Shown here in pieces: positions 35,924-48,800 of a stretch of DNA of 64,000 bases. The first letter of the stretch is position 1. Each line of letters begins with the position of its first letter. The notes under the pieces are model-generated. The model ran no database searches. It saw only the letters and a list, made by a program, of their open reading frames with translations, and was not told the origin of the DNA. The translations under genes and the position numbers were made by a program. Source of the DNA: Synchiropus splendidus (Eukaryota; Chordata; Actinopteri; Syngnathiformes; Callionymidae); the NCBI RefSeq assembly GCF_027744825.2, contig NC_071340.1, positions 7,641,501-7,705,500 of the forward strand, in the 5' to 3' direction.

Positions 35924-38098
35924 ATGTCCGTAGCCGGTAAATCAATGTTGTTTTTGTTACGTCGGTGTTTGGGACCGGCGTCAGCGATCAGAACCAGAAC
36001 CCTGTCTGTTTACTCTGGGTTCCTGCAGCCACCGTCATGGACCTCAGCAACCCAGTCTACGTGTGCGCAGAGCCTCTGGCGGACCTGGTCAGCCCTCAGA
36101 AGCAGCCGGCACCAGCTCTGCACCAAGGTTAGCTTCATCCCGGAAACAGTTCACTAGTTCACGCTAGTTCTACTCTGATCCGTCATGTGGTCACCCTGAA
36201 CATCGCAAACCCATGACAGCAATGTCGTCTTTTTCCCAGGCGCCTCACGAAGAAGAATACCCGCCGCTGCCGGCGTACGAGTCCGACCCAGAGCCGGCGA
36301 AGAAAGACATCTACATCATCCAGGTCAAAGGTCTCCCGTGGTCATGCACCACTGAGGACCTGCTGAAGTTCTTCTCTGGTGAGTTCTCTGTCGCTGGAAA
36401 CCAGCTGCTAGTCACGACTGGATGAAATGGGTTGAAAACAAAGGGCAAAGTTGTTAAAGTTACATAAAAAGTTACCAAATATTGTCTTTCAGATTGTCGA
36501 ATTCGTGACGGCGAGTCGGGGATCCACTTGACATTGGATCGACAGGGCCGGCCTTCGGGTCGAGCCTTCATTGAGATGGAGCACGAAGAAGACGTCCGGA
36601 AAGCCCTGGAGAAGCACCGGCAGTACCTGGGCCCCCGATATGTGGAAGGTTCGCATCCCACATTCAGGGGACTTTGGTTTGTTTTGACCTTGAAGCCTAT
36701 TTCTTTTTCAGTGTTTGAGCTGACCAACAGTGAGGCAGAAGACATCCTGCGAAAGTCCATCCAGACTCCCGCTGACACCCGAGTGGTCCGCCTCCGAGGG
36801 CTCCCCTTCTCCTCCACCGAGGAGGACATCGCCCACTTCTTCAGAGGTGAAGACAAACTGCACGATTCTTTACAAAAGACCTGCTCTTCTGTAAATGTAC
36901 TTGACAATATACAGTCAAAAGTACTTCTTCTTCACTTAACTATGACCTCAGCTTGAAGAGAAGTCATTCTGCAAATATATGTCCATTATGTCACATCACT
37001 ACTGAATTTCTTTTTCCAAAAAATTTAGGTGACCGAGAAATTGAAAAACTGTAATACCAAATAGCTCCAGTAGACGGCAGTGTTTCCTCATTCCTTTTTT
37101 TTTTTTTTTTACTCCTGAGGTTCGGAGGAATTTATTTTTATTGTTCCACCGGTTTTACTCGAGTGAGAAAATCACTCAGATATTTATTCAGTGAAAGTTT
37201 CAAGACTATCAGCTCTGATGATCAAGGCTTCTCCAGGTTTGCACATCAACCAGAAGGGCATCACCATCGTCCGCGACAGGAGAGGACGGAATTCGGGCGA
37301 AGCCTTTGTCTGGTTCTCCACCCAGGAGGACGCAGACGTGGCGCTGCAGCGGGACAGAGACGCCATCGGGAACAGGTGGAGACGAAGCCCCGCTGGTGGA
37401 GTTGGAGTCTCACCGGCTTTTCCCTTCATCTTTAGATACATCGAGGTGTTTCCTAGCAACAGTGCTGAGATTCGCTCGGGCTGGAGGAACGCTGCGCAGG
37501 TCAAGTCAAGAGAGACAAAGCCTTTCACACCAAGCAGCTTCAGAAGCGGTGAGGACTTACTTCCATTTTCACGCTGGAGTTTTGATGACGTCATTGACAT
37601 CAGCGTCCTCCTCCAGAGCCTCTGCCGCAGCATTACATCCACATGAGAGGTCTGCCGTTCCAGGTGTCCGGAGAAGACATCGTGAAGGTGAGGAACCTAC
37701 AGGGTTACAGTTGTCATTTGCTTCCCCTCACACACGCGGCCTGTGTTGCTCCCTCTCACTTGCTCACCAGTGCAGCTTCAGTTACACATCAGGAGGAAAC
37801 CATCCTTCTCTTCTTCCCTCAGTTTTTCCATCCGTTAGTTTTGTCCAAAATCTTGATTGAATATGGAGGAGACGGGAGGCCGAGCGGAGAAGCCGACGTG
37901 TACTTCAGCAGCCACCAGGAGGCCGTGGACGGCATGTCCAGAGACCGACAGAACATCAGTGAGCGCACACACTTTCCTCAGTCCCACTCTCGGGGTTTGA
38001 CCGGGTGATGAGCGAGAGAATGAGAACTGATCGTGTTTTCAGGAGACCGATACATCGAGCTGTTCCTCAACTCTGAAGTGGACACCACCACAAGATGA
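35924..38098 (+). CDS. grsf1: G-rich sequence factor 1 (mitochondrial RNA-binding protein)
   Basis: Nine exons (35924-36127, 36240-36378, 36493-36648, 36712-36846, 37237-37375, 37436-37548, 37617-37687, 37823-37958, 38043-38098) join to 382 residues; human GRSF1 is about 480. The first 68 residues are Arg/Ser-rich and lack acids, consistent with a mitochondrial targeting sequence. Three quasi-RRM domains follow: qRRM1 (about 88-165, IIQVKGLPWSCTTEDLLKFF), qRRM2 (about 190-285, VVRLRGLPFSSTEEDIAHFF) and qRRM3 (about 300-378, HMRGLPFQVSGEDIVK to RYIELFLNS). The GLPW/GLPF cores are those of the hnRNP F/H/GRSF1 family. GRSF1 acts in mitochondrial RNA granules on G-rich transcripts such as light-strand products. 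Linkers are shorter than in mammals. Introns of 63 and 60 bp are among the shortest in the window. Start: the next upstream ATG is out of frame. Confidence 0.94.
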
Positions 38099-38665
38099 AA
38101 CAGGTCAGAGCTTCCATTGTGTTGCATCCATCGTTGAGGTTTAGTCACTGACCGGCAAACGTTTCAGTCGTGATGGTTGATGTCAGATTTTTTTCACTGC
38201 ATCTTGTAACCATTTCTACCGTCACATAGATTAAAAAAGGGAATAATGAACCTTTTCCACATTATTTTGTTATATGAATTATCATCTCCTATATTCCATG
38301 TTCTCTTTGATCATTTTTTTTCTTTTTCACTGCTCCAAATTATTTTCTGTTGGGATTTTTATTTTTCATTTTCTCTCCTCATACTCCATCACTTTTCGGG
38401 ACATTGAAATGTTTGTTTTTTCTTTTCCCCTCGGACTGAAAAGCCTTTTTTTTGGTGGGAAATTTGTGATTTCACCTTGACTCACACTGAGCTACTGAAA
38501 CCTATCAGCGAATGAGTTGTAGTGAAACAAACATGTTGTGTATGGCAGCACTGTATTGAACAACATGCTGAACAAGCATTTGTTTCTTCCCTGTCTGCAG
38601 GACTGGTGTATTTATTTTCAAACCCGGGCATGTCAACTAATAAACATTCCTGGGGCGAACAACGA
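38099..38665 (+). other. grsf1: grsf1 3'UTR and poly(A) signal
   Basis: After the TGA, non-coding sequence continues to AATAAA at 38639-38644. A possible 3'UTR intron with acceptor CTGCAG/G at 38600 exists, because a good donor-like CAG/GTCAGA follows the stop. The rufy3 transcript ends about 500 bp beyond on the opposite strand. Confidence 0.6.
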
Positions 38666-38780
38666 CGGCTGGTCTGACGTCTTTGTTTTTTGTTGTTAAA
38701 ACACCAGTTACAAGTATATTTCTAGTCAACTGCAAAATCCAACAATCCTTCAGTGATTCGTACTAAAGTGGGTGTTAACT

Positions 38781-38884
38781 AGTGATGGGTAGATGAGGCA
38801 TCATGATACAGTGTCCTAGTTTTCAGAGGCCACTAGGTGTCAAACCAGGACGCTGTGTCAGGAAACCTCATCTGCCCATCACTA
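38781..38884. mobile_element. 104-bp inverted-repeat element (MITE)
   Basis: The ends AGTGATGGGTAGATGAGG and CCTCATCTGCCCATCACT are inverted repeats matching at 17 of 18 positions. The element is too short to code for anything. It sits in the narrow interval between the convergent grsf1 and rufy3 genes. The flanks carry ACT on both sides, a possible short target duplication. Confidence 0.7.
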
Positions 38885-39185
38885 CTGTTCACCCAAGTGG
38901 AACTAGGACGTCTGGGCTTCAGGTTCCAGACTCAGGCCTTGCATGTTGTGCGACTCCATACATTGGGATTTGACCTCTTTTAGTAGAGGTGAAAGTTTCA
39001 CACAGAACACCTGAGTGGACGATACAGCGGCTAAAGGTCACAGTATGAGATCAACAAAATGGAAACAAGACGTCCGTGATGTAACACACTTCCTGTGGCC
39101 AGTGACTGAAGGAGTAAGCCAGGTCCACCTGGTTTTTAAATCTCCACAACCACACTACTGAAGAGCAACATCATATCAGTTTTAA

Positions 39186-39810
39186 AGATACAATAAAAGT
39201 TTATTACTCAGCAGATGTTCAACATTACAGCTCCAAGTCAAATGAAACAAGCGGATACATTCAAACTGATGAGTCACAACATTTATTTGCGTTTTTGTTA
39301 TTTATTTATTCTAAATCAGCTGCATTCCTGGAACACATATTCCTCTCTTATGCCTAAAACAAAGTAAAAGACAGGGAAAATGCCAAGTGTTCGACGGTCC
39401 CCCGTAAAAAAAAAGTGTGCTTTTCCATTCAAACCCGCCCAGTTTTTAAAAACGGACCTACAAAGTGCGTCTGAGCTCAGCTAGAATAAAGGAATGATGC
39501 CAGCTGCAGCAGCAGCAGCAGCAGCAGCAGCAGCTTCATTGGTTGATACCCAGTTATGTCAATATATTTGGATAAATCATTGCCAGAAGAGTGACCTGCT
39601 TATTTGGATTCATACACGCGACACATTCTTGATCTGAAGCAGCTGAACGATTCCCAGCTTCCTCCACTCTGCGCCTCTGCTGCCGCGTGATTGACTTGAA
39701 TGCTCACTTCCTGCTGAACGTCGTCCTCAAAGTCGACTTAAAAACTGGAGCGACTCACTCGGCCACTGGAAGAGAGAGGGAAAGCGCGCCTCTGCTGGAG
39801 CTGCAGCTGC
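39186..39810 (-). other. rufy3: rufy3 3'UTR with poly(A) signals
   Basis: On the minus strand the sequence after the stop contains AATAAA at 39310-39301 (tandem, overlapping) and at 39205-39200. The latter fits a cleavage site near 39185. It includes the CTG repeat described separately. Confidence 0.6.
39507..39533 (-). repeat. (CTG)9 repeat in the rufy3 3'UTR
   Basis: Nine perfect CAG units on the plus strand read as CUG on the rufy3 transcript, about 280 nt after the stop codon. An imperfect CAGCTG flank precedes them. Confidence 0.9.
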
Positions 39811-42800
39811 TCACGTGGGGGAGGAGGCGTACTGCTGCAGCAGCTGAGAGTAGCAGGTGGTGCACACGGTCTCGGGCAGGATGGAGGAGGGCAGCGGCAG
39901 CTCGTTGGACACGCAGCTCTCGCAGAAGACGCCGCTGCAGTTCTTACACCGTTTCTGGAAGACGAAGCACAGGATGACTGGCCAGATGAGACTTCATTTG
40001 TCCCACGGTGGGGAAACTCCTGTGCACGCTATCATCTGAGGGGTGAGTGACAAGACGCTTGTGACTCTGCTGGAGCCTAAATATTCTCCACTTCAATTCA
40101 GCAGCTCATTCAGATCTTGTTCCAAGAGAGTTGCCACTCAAGTTGTCGCTAAAAACACTTGCTCAGTTCTACTCAAAACAACTGCCAGTAATAGCAACAA
40201 GCTAGTTCTGTCTGACTTTCTGAGAGTGAATCAGATCGAGTCAGCCTCTTCATTCCCGCAGCATGTTGCAGTCTTCAGACCTTTAATACTGTGATATTGG
40301 AACTTGATGAGAACCTATGGAGTCAGAAGAAACCTGACTCACATCGCGGCTGCAGGAAGTGCACAGCGTTTTCAGTTGGACGTACAAGGAAGCAACCTTC
40401 TCCAGGATGCTAGTGTGAGGACACAGCAAAACCATCCCAGACGCCACGCTGCTTCCTACCTTCATCTTCAGCAGAGAGTCCTCATCCTCACACATGGAGC
40501 AGACGGCAGGCTCGCTGATGTTGACAAAGGACTCGTCCTGCACAAATCATGGCGGAATGTGAGTCAAAGCTGGAGCTTCCGTAACCACATGCGTCTGTCT
40601 TCAGAAAGAGGGCGGCAGCTGGGACGCCGCCAGGCCCCGGGCTAGTTCTCACTTTGGATTTATCAGAGCACAAAGCAAACTCAGACCAGTTCAGTCAGGA
40701 GCTCGCTGTCGAGCTAAGAAACTGCAGACGTTAGCGACCACACCTGCCACTAGCTGCACTTGAATGATGCACTGACAAGGAGGCGAGCGCAGGAGATACT
40801 GTTTTGCATGGGAAGTTATGCGAAGACTGTGAGCGTCGGTCAAGAAAAGCAAATGTAGTGCTGCCTCGTGGCAACAGTGGCAGCGTTCAGCTTGAGTTGC
40901 GAGCAGCTAGTGTTTCAGCAGGATGAATAAAAGGACACTTCTTATCAGAGAGGGCGGGAGACGCGGCTCTCAAACTGACTCCACGTGTGGGCTTCGTGTG
41001 ACCAGAAGTCCAGAGAAATTCAACAAAGACCAGTAATCCAGGAAAAAGTCCTGAACCCAGTTCGACCTGCGGCCACCCAGTTCACTGCTCACTGAACAGT
41101 AGCTTCTGTAGCATGAAGCACTTTGCTTGCTGTTAATGTGACTTGATGCAGTGAGTACTCATTTGTGTCATGACTCCAGCAGGAGCAGGTTGATTCACTT
41201 CATGTGGCGTCACTTCAAGTCATTCTGGAAAAGAAATTCCAGGAAGCTCCTCCATATAGCTGAGCTCTAAATACCACTTTTGAACATAATACTAAACAAA
41301 CATTATGCCGCCTGTAACAGCGAGGTTTATTTTCAACATTGCCTTCCTCCTGCTTCTGCAGACTTCAGGGCTTCCAGACTCCACACCTCTCCTCTCATCA
41401 CATGCTTCCTCTCAGCACTTTACTTTACTGTACTTTATGCTGCGGTCTGCAGTAAGAAATGACTCACCGGTTCATCCTCGTGGTGCGACAGCGACCTGCG
41501 TGGAAAACAGACGTTGATAAACCATCCACTCAGTTTCAACACTGAGATTTGGAGACTCACAAGCTGGAGCTGAGGCTGCTCTTCTCGAGGGAGCCACTTC
41601 TGAACTGGTCACGGCGTCTTGACGGAGACTCTGGCACTGACTGGAAAGATCCAAATATTAGCCACTTCTTCCGCCTCCGTTTTTTCCATTGAAAACTCAC
41701 TGACTTTTGGGATGTTCTGGGGGCCCCTCTGATCCATGTGGGGCGTGCTGGAGAGTGAGGGCGCGGGGTCAGCGTCAGCGTGGCGTTCTCGCTGCTTTGC
41801 CAGTTCCATCTCCAGACTGAACCTGAAGCCAGAGGCATCAGTCCAAACCTGTTCACCACAGTGAGTCAAGTGTGCTTCACCTCTGCCTCCTCAGCTGCTC
41901 CGTCTCTGTCTGCAGACTCTCGATCTTGTCTCCAAACTCGTGTTTGAAGAGCCGGTTGGCCTCCACAGCCAGGTCCTTCTCTCTCTCCGCCCGCTTGCAT
42001 CTTTTCAGAGGACGTGAGGGGGACGGTGGGGAGTGAGGGGGACAAAACTCATGATAAAAACTTAAAAGAAAAGTGGAGAATGACTTGTCTTCAAAGAAAG
42101 ATGCAGGAAGCTGCTTTGATTGGAGGTTTTATTAATCTAATGTTGACTACAGTTTACATCAATGTTATGGTCACAAACAATTCTGAAATTAATAAATGAT
42201 TTTGGCCCCTTTTCCAGTTCTCTCCCGCCTGCCCTCCAACAGCAAGCCGACTGATATTCTCTTTTATCTCTCAGTCCCCGTTGACTGAAAACCTCGTAGT
42301 GTGGCGCCTCTCAAACGTCACTAGTCTCTAAAGCACTGGGGTCTTAGTAGCGCGTGGAATGGAACCTGGCGGAGTGAAGGAGAGCTTCACTCCAACCTGG
42401 TCACGGCAGGAAGTGGAGGGTTGGTCTCTTCATTTTCAACAACAGAAGGAGCGTCATACAGAAAAGAAAAGTAGTTTGGCGGCTTCTAGGTCAGGCAGAG
42501 GTCAAACGTATGAAAGCGGGCAGGTCCGAAATGTGGGCGGGGCTTGGTTACTGTTGCAGCTGCAGCAGCTTTCCTGCAGTGGAGTTAAGGTTTCTCGCCT
42601 GCTTCACTAAATGTTTGTCACTATTGACGACCAAATGAACAAATGCATGATGGAGGGAATAAAACAAATGAGGAAGATTGAGAGAAAAGAGAGTTGGACG
42701 TGAGTGTGGCAGAAGAGCAACGTCTTTCAGCGACTTCTTCCGGACCGTTCTCTCACCTGTTCTCCAGCTGTTTCACCGTTGATGTCATCTGATTGACCTT

Positions 42801-45800
42801 CTCTTCCAAGCGGACGATGACCTCGCTCTTCTGTTTGGAGCTGGATTCTGCAGTCTGGTGAAGGAAGGTGGGCTTAACTAAAACCAAAGCCCGGGCACGA
42901 AAAGATGCAGAGATGATCTACCACCTCCTCTCAGGCCCACCTGTGACTTGTGGCTGAGCTGTTGGTTGATGGCACGCAGGTCCTCCAGCTGCTGACGGAG
43001 CTCCATCAGGGCGTCCTGCTTGTCACAGATGTCCTTCTCCAGCATCTTCATGGACAGCTCCATCTCTTGCTTCATCCCGATCTGCACCTCCAGCTCCTTC
43101 TCCACATCCTGGAATCCAGATCAAGTCTTTATGTTTGGATCCAAGTTGCACTAAACAAAGCATATCACCACTGCAGAAGGAAAAAATGCTGAACATAAAA
43201 AGATATCGCAGATCATCCCCTCACAAGAGGCTGTAGATCATCTTGTGAGGGTTGGGAAGGAATATCTCAAGACCAGTGCACTTTCCAAACTCCTACATTC
43301 AACCAGTAATTTTACATCAAGTAACTATGTCATCAACAAGGACATATTTTCCAGGCCAGACTCATTCACATGTTCATTTTTGTGCACATAAATGAAGCAG
43401 AAACTTGATTTTAAAACATGAATTTGAAGTGTCAAAAATCTCTGTATGAGCCTGCAGTGTCATCAGAAGGTGACATAAACATAGTGTTGTCGCCCTTCTC
43501 ACAACTTAATAGACAAACGCCTCAACAAATACACAGATACAACTCAGTTTAGATGTGGATCTCAATAAATGACATATTGTGCAAGATGCAAACAAGAATC
43601 AGGAAGTGGTTATGCCACAAAACAAGATGATTCTGATTCTTGAAGTTCAAAGGTCATCCCAATATCTGCACACTTCGTTGACCACTGAACAAATTACAGT
43701 CTGCTTCTAGCTTCTAGAGGAAAATGTGAAGCACATTTGTCAGTAACTGTGCTCTTCATGCAACTGCTACTCTTCAGCAAAGATGTGGAGCTGTAAGGGG
43801 TTTGTAAAGAGTAAAGTCGTCGGGATGACCTTTGAACTTTGCTCTACAAACTAATGCGCGTGGTGTCGTGAACTGTCTGCGCTGCCATCCCTCCTTCATT
43901 CTCTGAGTGATTTAACTGTCTGGCCTGAGTGAGGAGGTCTTAAGAACATTTCCTGTTCTGTAACATGACCAAAAGACTGTATTGTGTGGGCAGTGCCTCA
44001 CTACTGCTGCCACAACCCGAGGTCACATGACAAATGTTTTTGGTCTCCTGAGTCACTGGCACAGAGCACAATATGGTGACACAAGTACACGTGAAGGAAC
44101 AGAGGATGATGATGCAGGATGCCTTTGCACCAGTGACACTTGATCTGTTTTGTAGCATGTAGAAGCATGAGGCTGTACCAGTATCACACACCACTCAAAA
44201 CTCACCAATCTGAGCAGAGTTTCCTCCTTGAGCTGCTTGCGAGTTTCACTTATAGATTGTCCGTCTGCTGCTGAGTCGCATCTCGATGCCTGGAATTGAA
44301 CCGACAGACACATTGTACATCCTAATACAGATGCAATAGAGAGAGTCTCATTAACATTTAGAAACACAGTACATAAGTCAGGTTTGTTCAACAAAGTCTT
44401 TGAAAAAAAACTGCCATAAAACGACTCTTCTTACTTCATGATTGTAACTGGGTTGTTGCTTATTGGTCTCAATATTAATTTTGAATCACTTTTTGTTGGT
44501 TATTCACTCTTTCATTTGCTTCTGTAATAAATCTGAAAAACGTTTCAGACTTGACTGCCACCCTGTACATTACACATCACTATGATGTCATTGTTACTGG
44601 ACCTTTCTGCTGGACTCCATCTGGTATGAACTCTCCTCTTTGACTCGTTCCACGTCTTCTTGCAAAGTGATGATCCGGTTGTTGGCGACAGCCAGCTGTG
44701 TGGACAAATGAGGAGTCCAATGTGGTCCAGGACAGGATGGAGGGTGCTGAGGAGCCTTACCTCTTCCGTTAGCTTCGTGTTGGACTTTTCCAAAGCGTCC
44801 ACTTTGGCCTGGAGGTTGTTTACTGAAGCACTAAACAAGAAACATTTCATGTTTGTGATCAAACTTCATATGCAGGAATGGAGCAGTGACTCAGGAAAGT
44901 TGGCCGGACCTTAAGTGTCTGTTCAGCTCCTCGACATAATTCTTCTGGTCGAGAATCGCTGTGATCTGTCCGTCGCTGGAGAAGACAAACAGCAGAGCAG
45001 GAACATTAAACCCGGAGTAATGGAGGAGTAATGCACAATGAAAGCTGTTCAAAACAACCTGGTCTTTGCTACTCTCATTTCTGTCACCTTGAAAATCTCT
45101 GCATAAGGGACTCAACCACTGAGGAAAGATTAGAGTGGCGCACATTGGTGGGAAAGATTCCTCATTAAACAAAGCAATGAGCCAAACTGGCCCCTCAGTG
45201 ACTTTGACCACCTTGCTAACTTCCTCTTGAACAAACAAACATACACACACCATGCATGCATGCACCCGCACACGTTTGTTTTTCTATCCTTGTGAGGACA
45301 TTGGGAGGTTGCTCATTGACACAATGCTTTCCCCAGCCTTTGCCCCTAAACCTAACCATCCAAAAAATGGCTCACCTTAACCATGACTCTGAACCAAACC
45401 GAAACCTGATTGTAATGACCCAGTTAGTATAAGTTTTCATCCTCAAATTGAGGCTTAACCTCATGGGGTCCAGCCAAATTTTGTAGTTGTACCCTCAAGA
45501 TGAGGACCGGCCAAAATGTGAGGTGACAGTGATCAAGATCGGAAGTGAGGAAGCAAAACTCACCCTTCTGCACTCTTGCTCGTGTGACCTCCATCTTTCA
45601 GATACATGGAGAAATCAATCACGCCGACCTGCAGAGAGGAGCAACCAAGCAGAAAGGACTGGAACCATAAAGCGCTGATGTAGAACACACACTGGTGAAA
45701 AACACTCACCACAAATACACACTATGATTATTCACAACACTCAAAAGGTTAAGCTGACTAAGTTATCTGAAGCCTGAACACATGAACACACTGAAACTGC

Positions 45801-48800
45801 ATTCACAGTGTCACTCAGGCAGAGTGAAAGACCACGTACCTGGGAGTCCAGGTCTTCACCTTTCATACACAGATTAGCATCAATAACGTTTAGGCCGACC
45901 AACAGCCCGGCGATCACCGCTCCCTCCTCCTCCATCATCAGTGCATTTGGCTCATAGAACTCACTATGAACAACAAGAGGAATCTTCTGTCACATGCAGG
46001 TCACCATGGAGACATGTTTTGTGTCACACTGTGCTGAGAGAAGCTACAGTGAAATTTAAAGGAATGTTATACAGGGCAAAAAAGATGACAACCAGTCGTA
46101 AAAATGAATCATTCACTCCCAACTTCCTCTCTAGGAACATGCCCCTTGCAGTAGAGAAGCTGAAGAAACAGCCAGAGTTAAGAACAAACCTAAGCAGGTC
46201 TTTTCTGTTGATGATGGTCTTCATGTAGTCAGAGAGCTTCTTCTGCATCAGGGCCAGTCGTAACCACGCTCTGCCTCTACCTAAAGGAGTTCTAGGAGGA
46301 CACCGAACAAGCATTAGATGTCTAGGTCTGTGACATATGTAGAGCTGGGCACACACTCACTTCAGCCCGGGCAGATCTTTGACACTGGCAGTGATCTCTC
46401 CAGCTTCTGGAGTCAACTTCTCCACCAGCTCCAGGGCCCCCCAAAACGACTTGTTCTGACCCAGGAAAGTCTTCTTGGCTGTGTGAGACATCAACGTTGT
46501 TAAAATGAAACATGAATAGTCGTGTATGTGCCACATCACACCTACTTTTCAGGCCATGTTTCAGGCAGTGCTCCATCACAACAAAGAACTGCTGTAAAGG
46601 AGCGTAGTCCGAGTCCAGGGTGCGTCCAAGGTTGAGTGCCGACTCGATCAGGCCTTTGATGCTGAGTTTGGCCATGTTCATCAGGTTCAGCCGTTCGATA
46701 GTAATTGGATCCTTAGGATCTGAAAGAAACAAAGAACCCTTTTAGAAGTGATGGCACAACAGGTTTATTCTGAGCCTTCATTCTTTTCCAGGAAGTAAGG
46801 AGGAGGAGAGACAGCATACATAAAAAAATACATTGAAACCAACTATTAGACAAAAGTCACAGTTACAGTTGTATTACAATTTGAGGTCCAACTCAAATTA
46901 AAACCAATACATGATCCATTTTAATGTGTATATCTTCATAATTTATCACAATTAATTGATAAAATAATTATCACATTTAAGTAAAAGCTGTTCACATAGG
47001 CATTAGAAAAATGTTTGCAGTGCAACAAACGTTCTATGTGATTAATTTGCACTACAGAAACATGATCCGATGAATCCTGACACTAGAAAAGGATGTGATA
47101 ATATCTTAATGCAGAATAGTAAAGATAAAATCACTGAATTGTTCACCTTTTAATTACAAATGTAGGGAAAAACAAAACAAAACAAAAAAAGCCTCAAGAT
47201 CTAGACAAACTAAACCGAAGTATTTTTGATATACCAATTTTTAAATTGGAGATTTCTAAAGAGATAATACATTGGTCATGGCATTTCAAAGTTTTTAGCA
47301 TATATATAAATATATTTTACATCGTCGCTGGAGTATAAAAAAATGCTAGTTAAGCCCATGACAATTTAAGTGCATCTGAATAACTGAGATGAAACAGATT
47401 TTAAATAAAAAAACAAGACAAAAACAAAAAATATACTCGCAAGGCTACAGAACATTGTCACACTGGTTTCTAAGCCTTTTGTTTCTTTTGAATTGCTGTT
47501 GTTTTGAACATCCAAATCACAGTTGCTACTGTCAACAGCACCCAGGGAAGCAAGCTTCTCCACCCTCGATTTGGAAGAAGGCGCGGCAAGAGGTGAGAAA
47601 AAGAAACAACAGGATGCAAGACACCATCAGCGATGTGACATTTAGAAAGAAGCGATATGATATGGGGATGTTTTTACTGAATAACGCTGGGTGATAAGGA
47701 GTCAGATCGAAGGCTGCGAGGATGCATATGCTGGCCTGCACTTCCTGTTTGTGATTCTCGCCCATCCCTTGTTTATTTACGCACACATACGTCATCCTTC
47801 AGTGCAACAAACAAACACTCGACATGACCGACACAACCTCAGCAGAAACATCACCACAGAACGCTAAAGCAAACGCAGACTGTCGGGCTGGGGAGGGGAG
47901 CTCCACACAGAGATGCCACTGTTCCACAAAGCCAGTCAGTCGCTGAGATCATCGCTCACATTACCTTCATGGGCTGGCTCTGGGTCTGGGGTGAGAGAGA
48001 TGTCATTGAGCTCGCGGAGACACAGCCACTCGCCATCCACAGAGACACGAAAGTTACAAAGATAAATGGTCTCCCTGGCAGCCTGGGTGATCTTGTCTGT
48101 GGTGGGAGTGGGGGTTTCGCTTTGAGGCGTCAGGTCAGACATGATGACTCAGCTAGTTGGAGAATCAACACCAGCGAGGAAGATGAAATGACGCGTAGAT
48201 GCCTTTGCTGGCAAAGGCTCCCAAAAAATATGAGCAATTCAGTGAGGATGAAAAGGCCAAAGCTGAGGACGAGCTGGAAATGTCTGCTCTCTGCTGCAGC
48301 TGAGTGGAACACTCTGCTGTCTGGAGCGTCTCCTCCTCCTTCACCTCCTCCTCTTCTTCTTTGGCTTCAGCCTCTTGTTGTCCCTTTTGTGCAGAACGGT
48401 GCTTTGAAATGCAGGAGGGCACGGTGCTGGAAATCTCTACCCTCCTCCGGTCAGCTCAGCACCGGCTCGCTCTGATTGGACTGCAGCCTCTGCTCTGCAG
48501 TGAATGCACTGGGTGGGTGTTGACCAAGATGGCTGACAGCAGCGTCGGATACATCATCACGTGAGCAGATGGTGCATGCGTATAAAAAATAAAGGGGCGG
48601 TGGGGGGACTGGGAGTGAGGTGTGTGTGTGTGTGGGGAGGGTTGAGGGGGTCCCAAGAGTATTCAACCATTACCAAGGAATCAGTAGGTTGCTCTCAGAT
48701 GACCCAGTGACTTGAAAACACACAGCCATTTACCAAGCTGGAAGAATGAGCAGCAGAGTAGCAACAGCAAGGAGCAACATGATGAAGATCCTGAGAAGCA

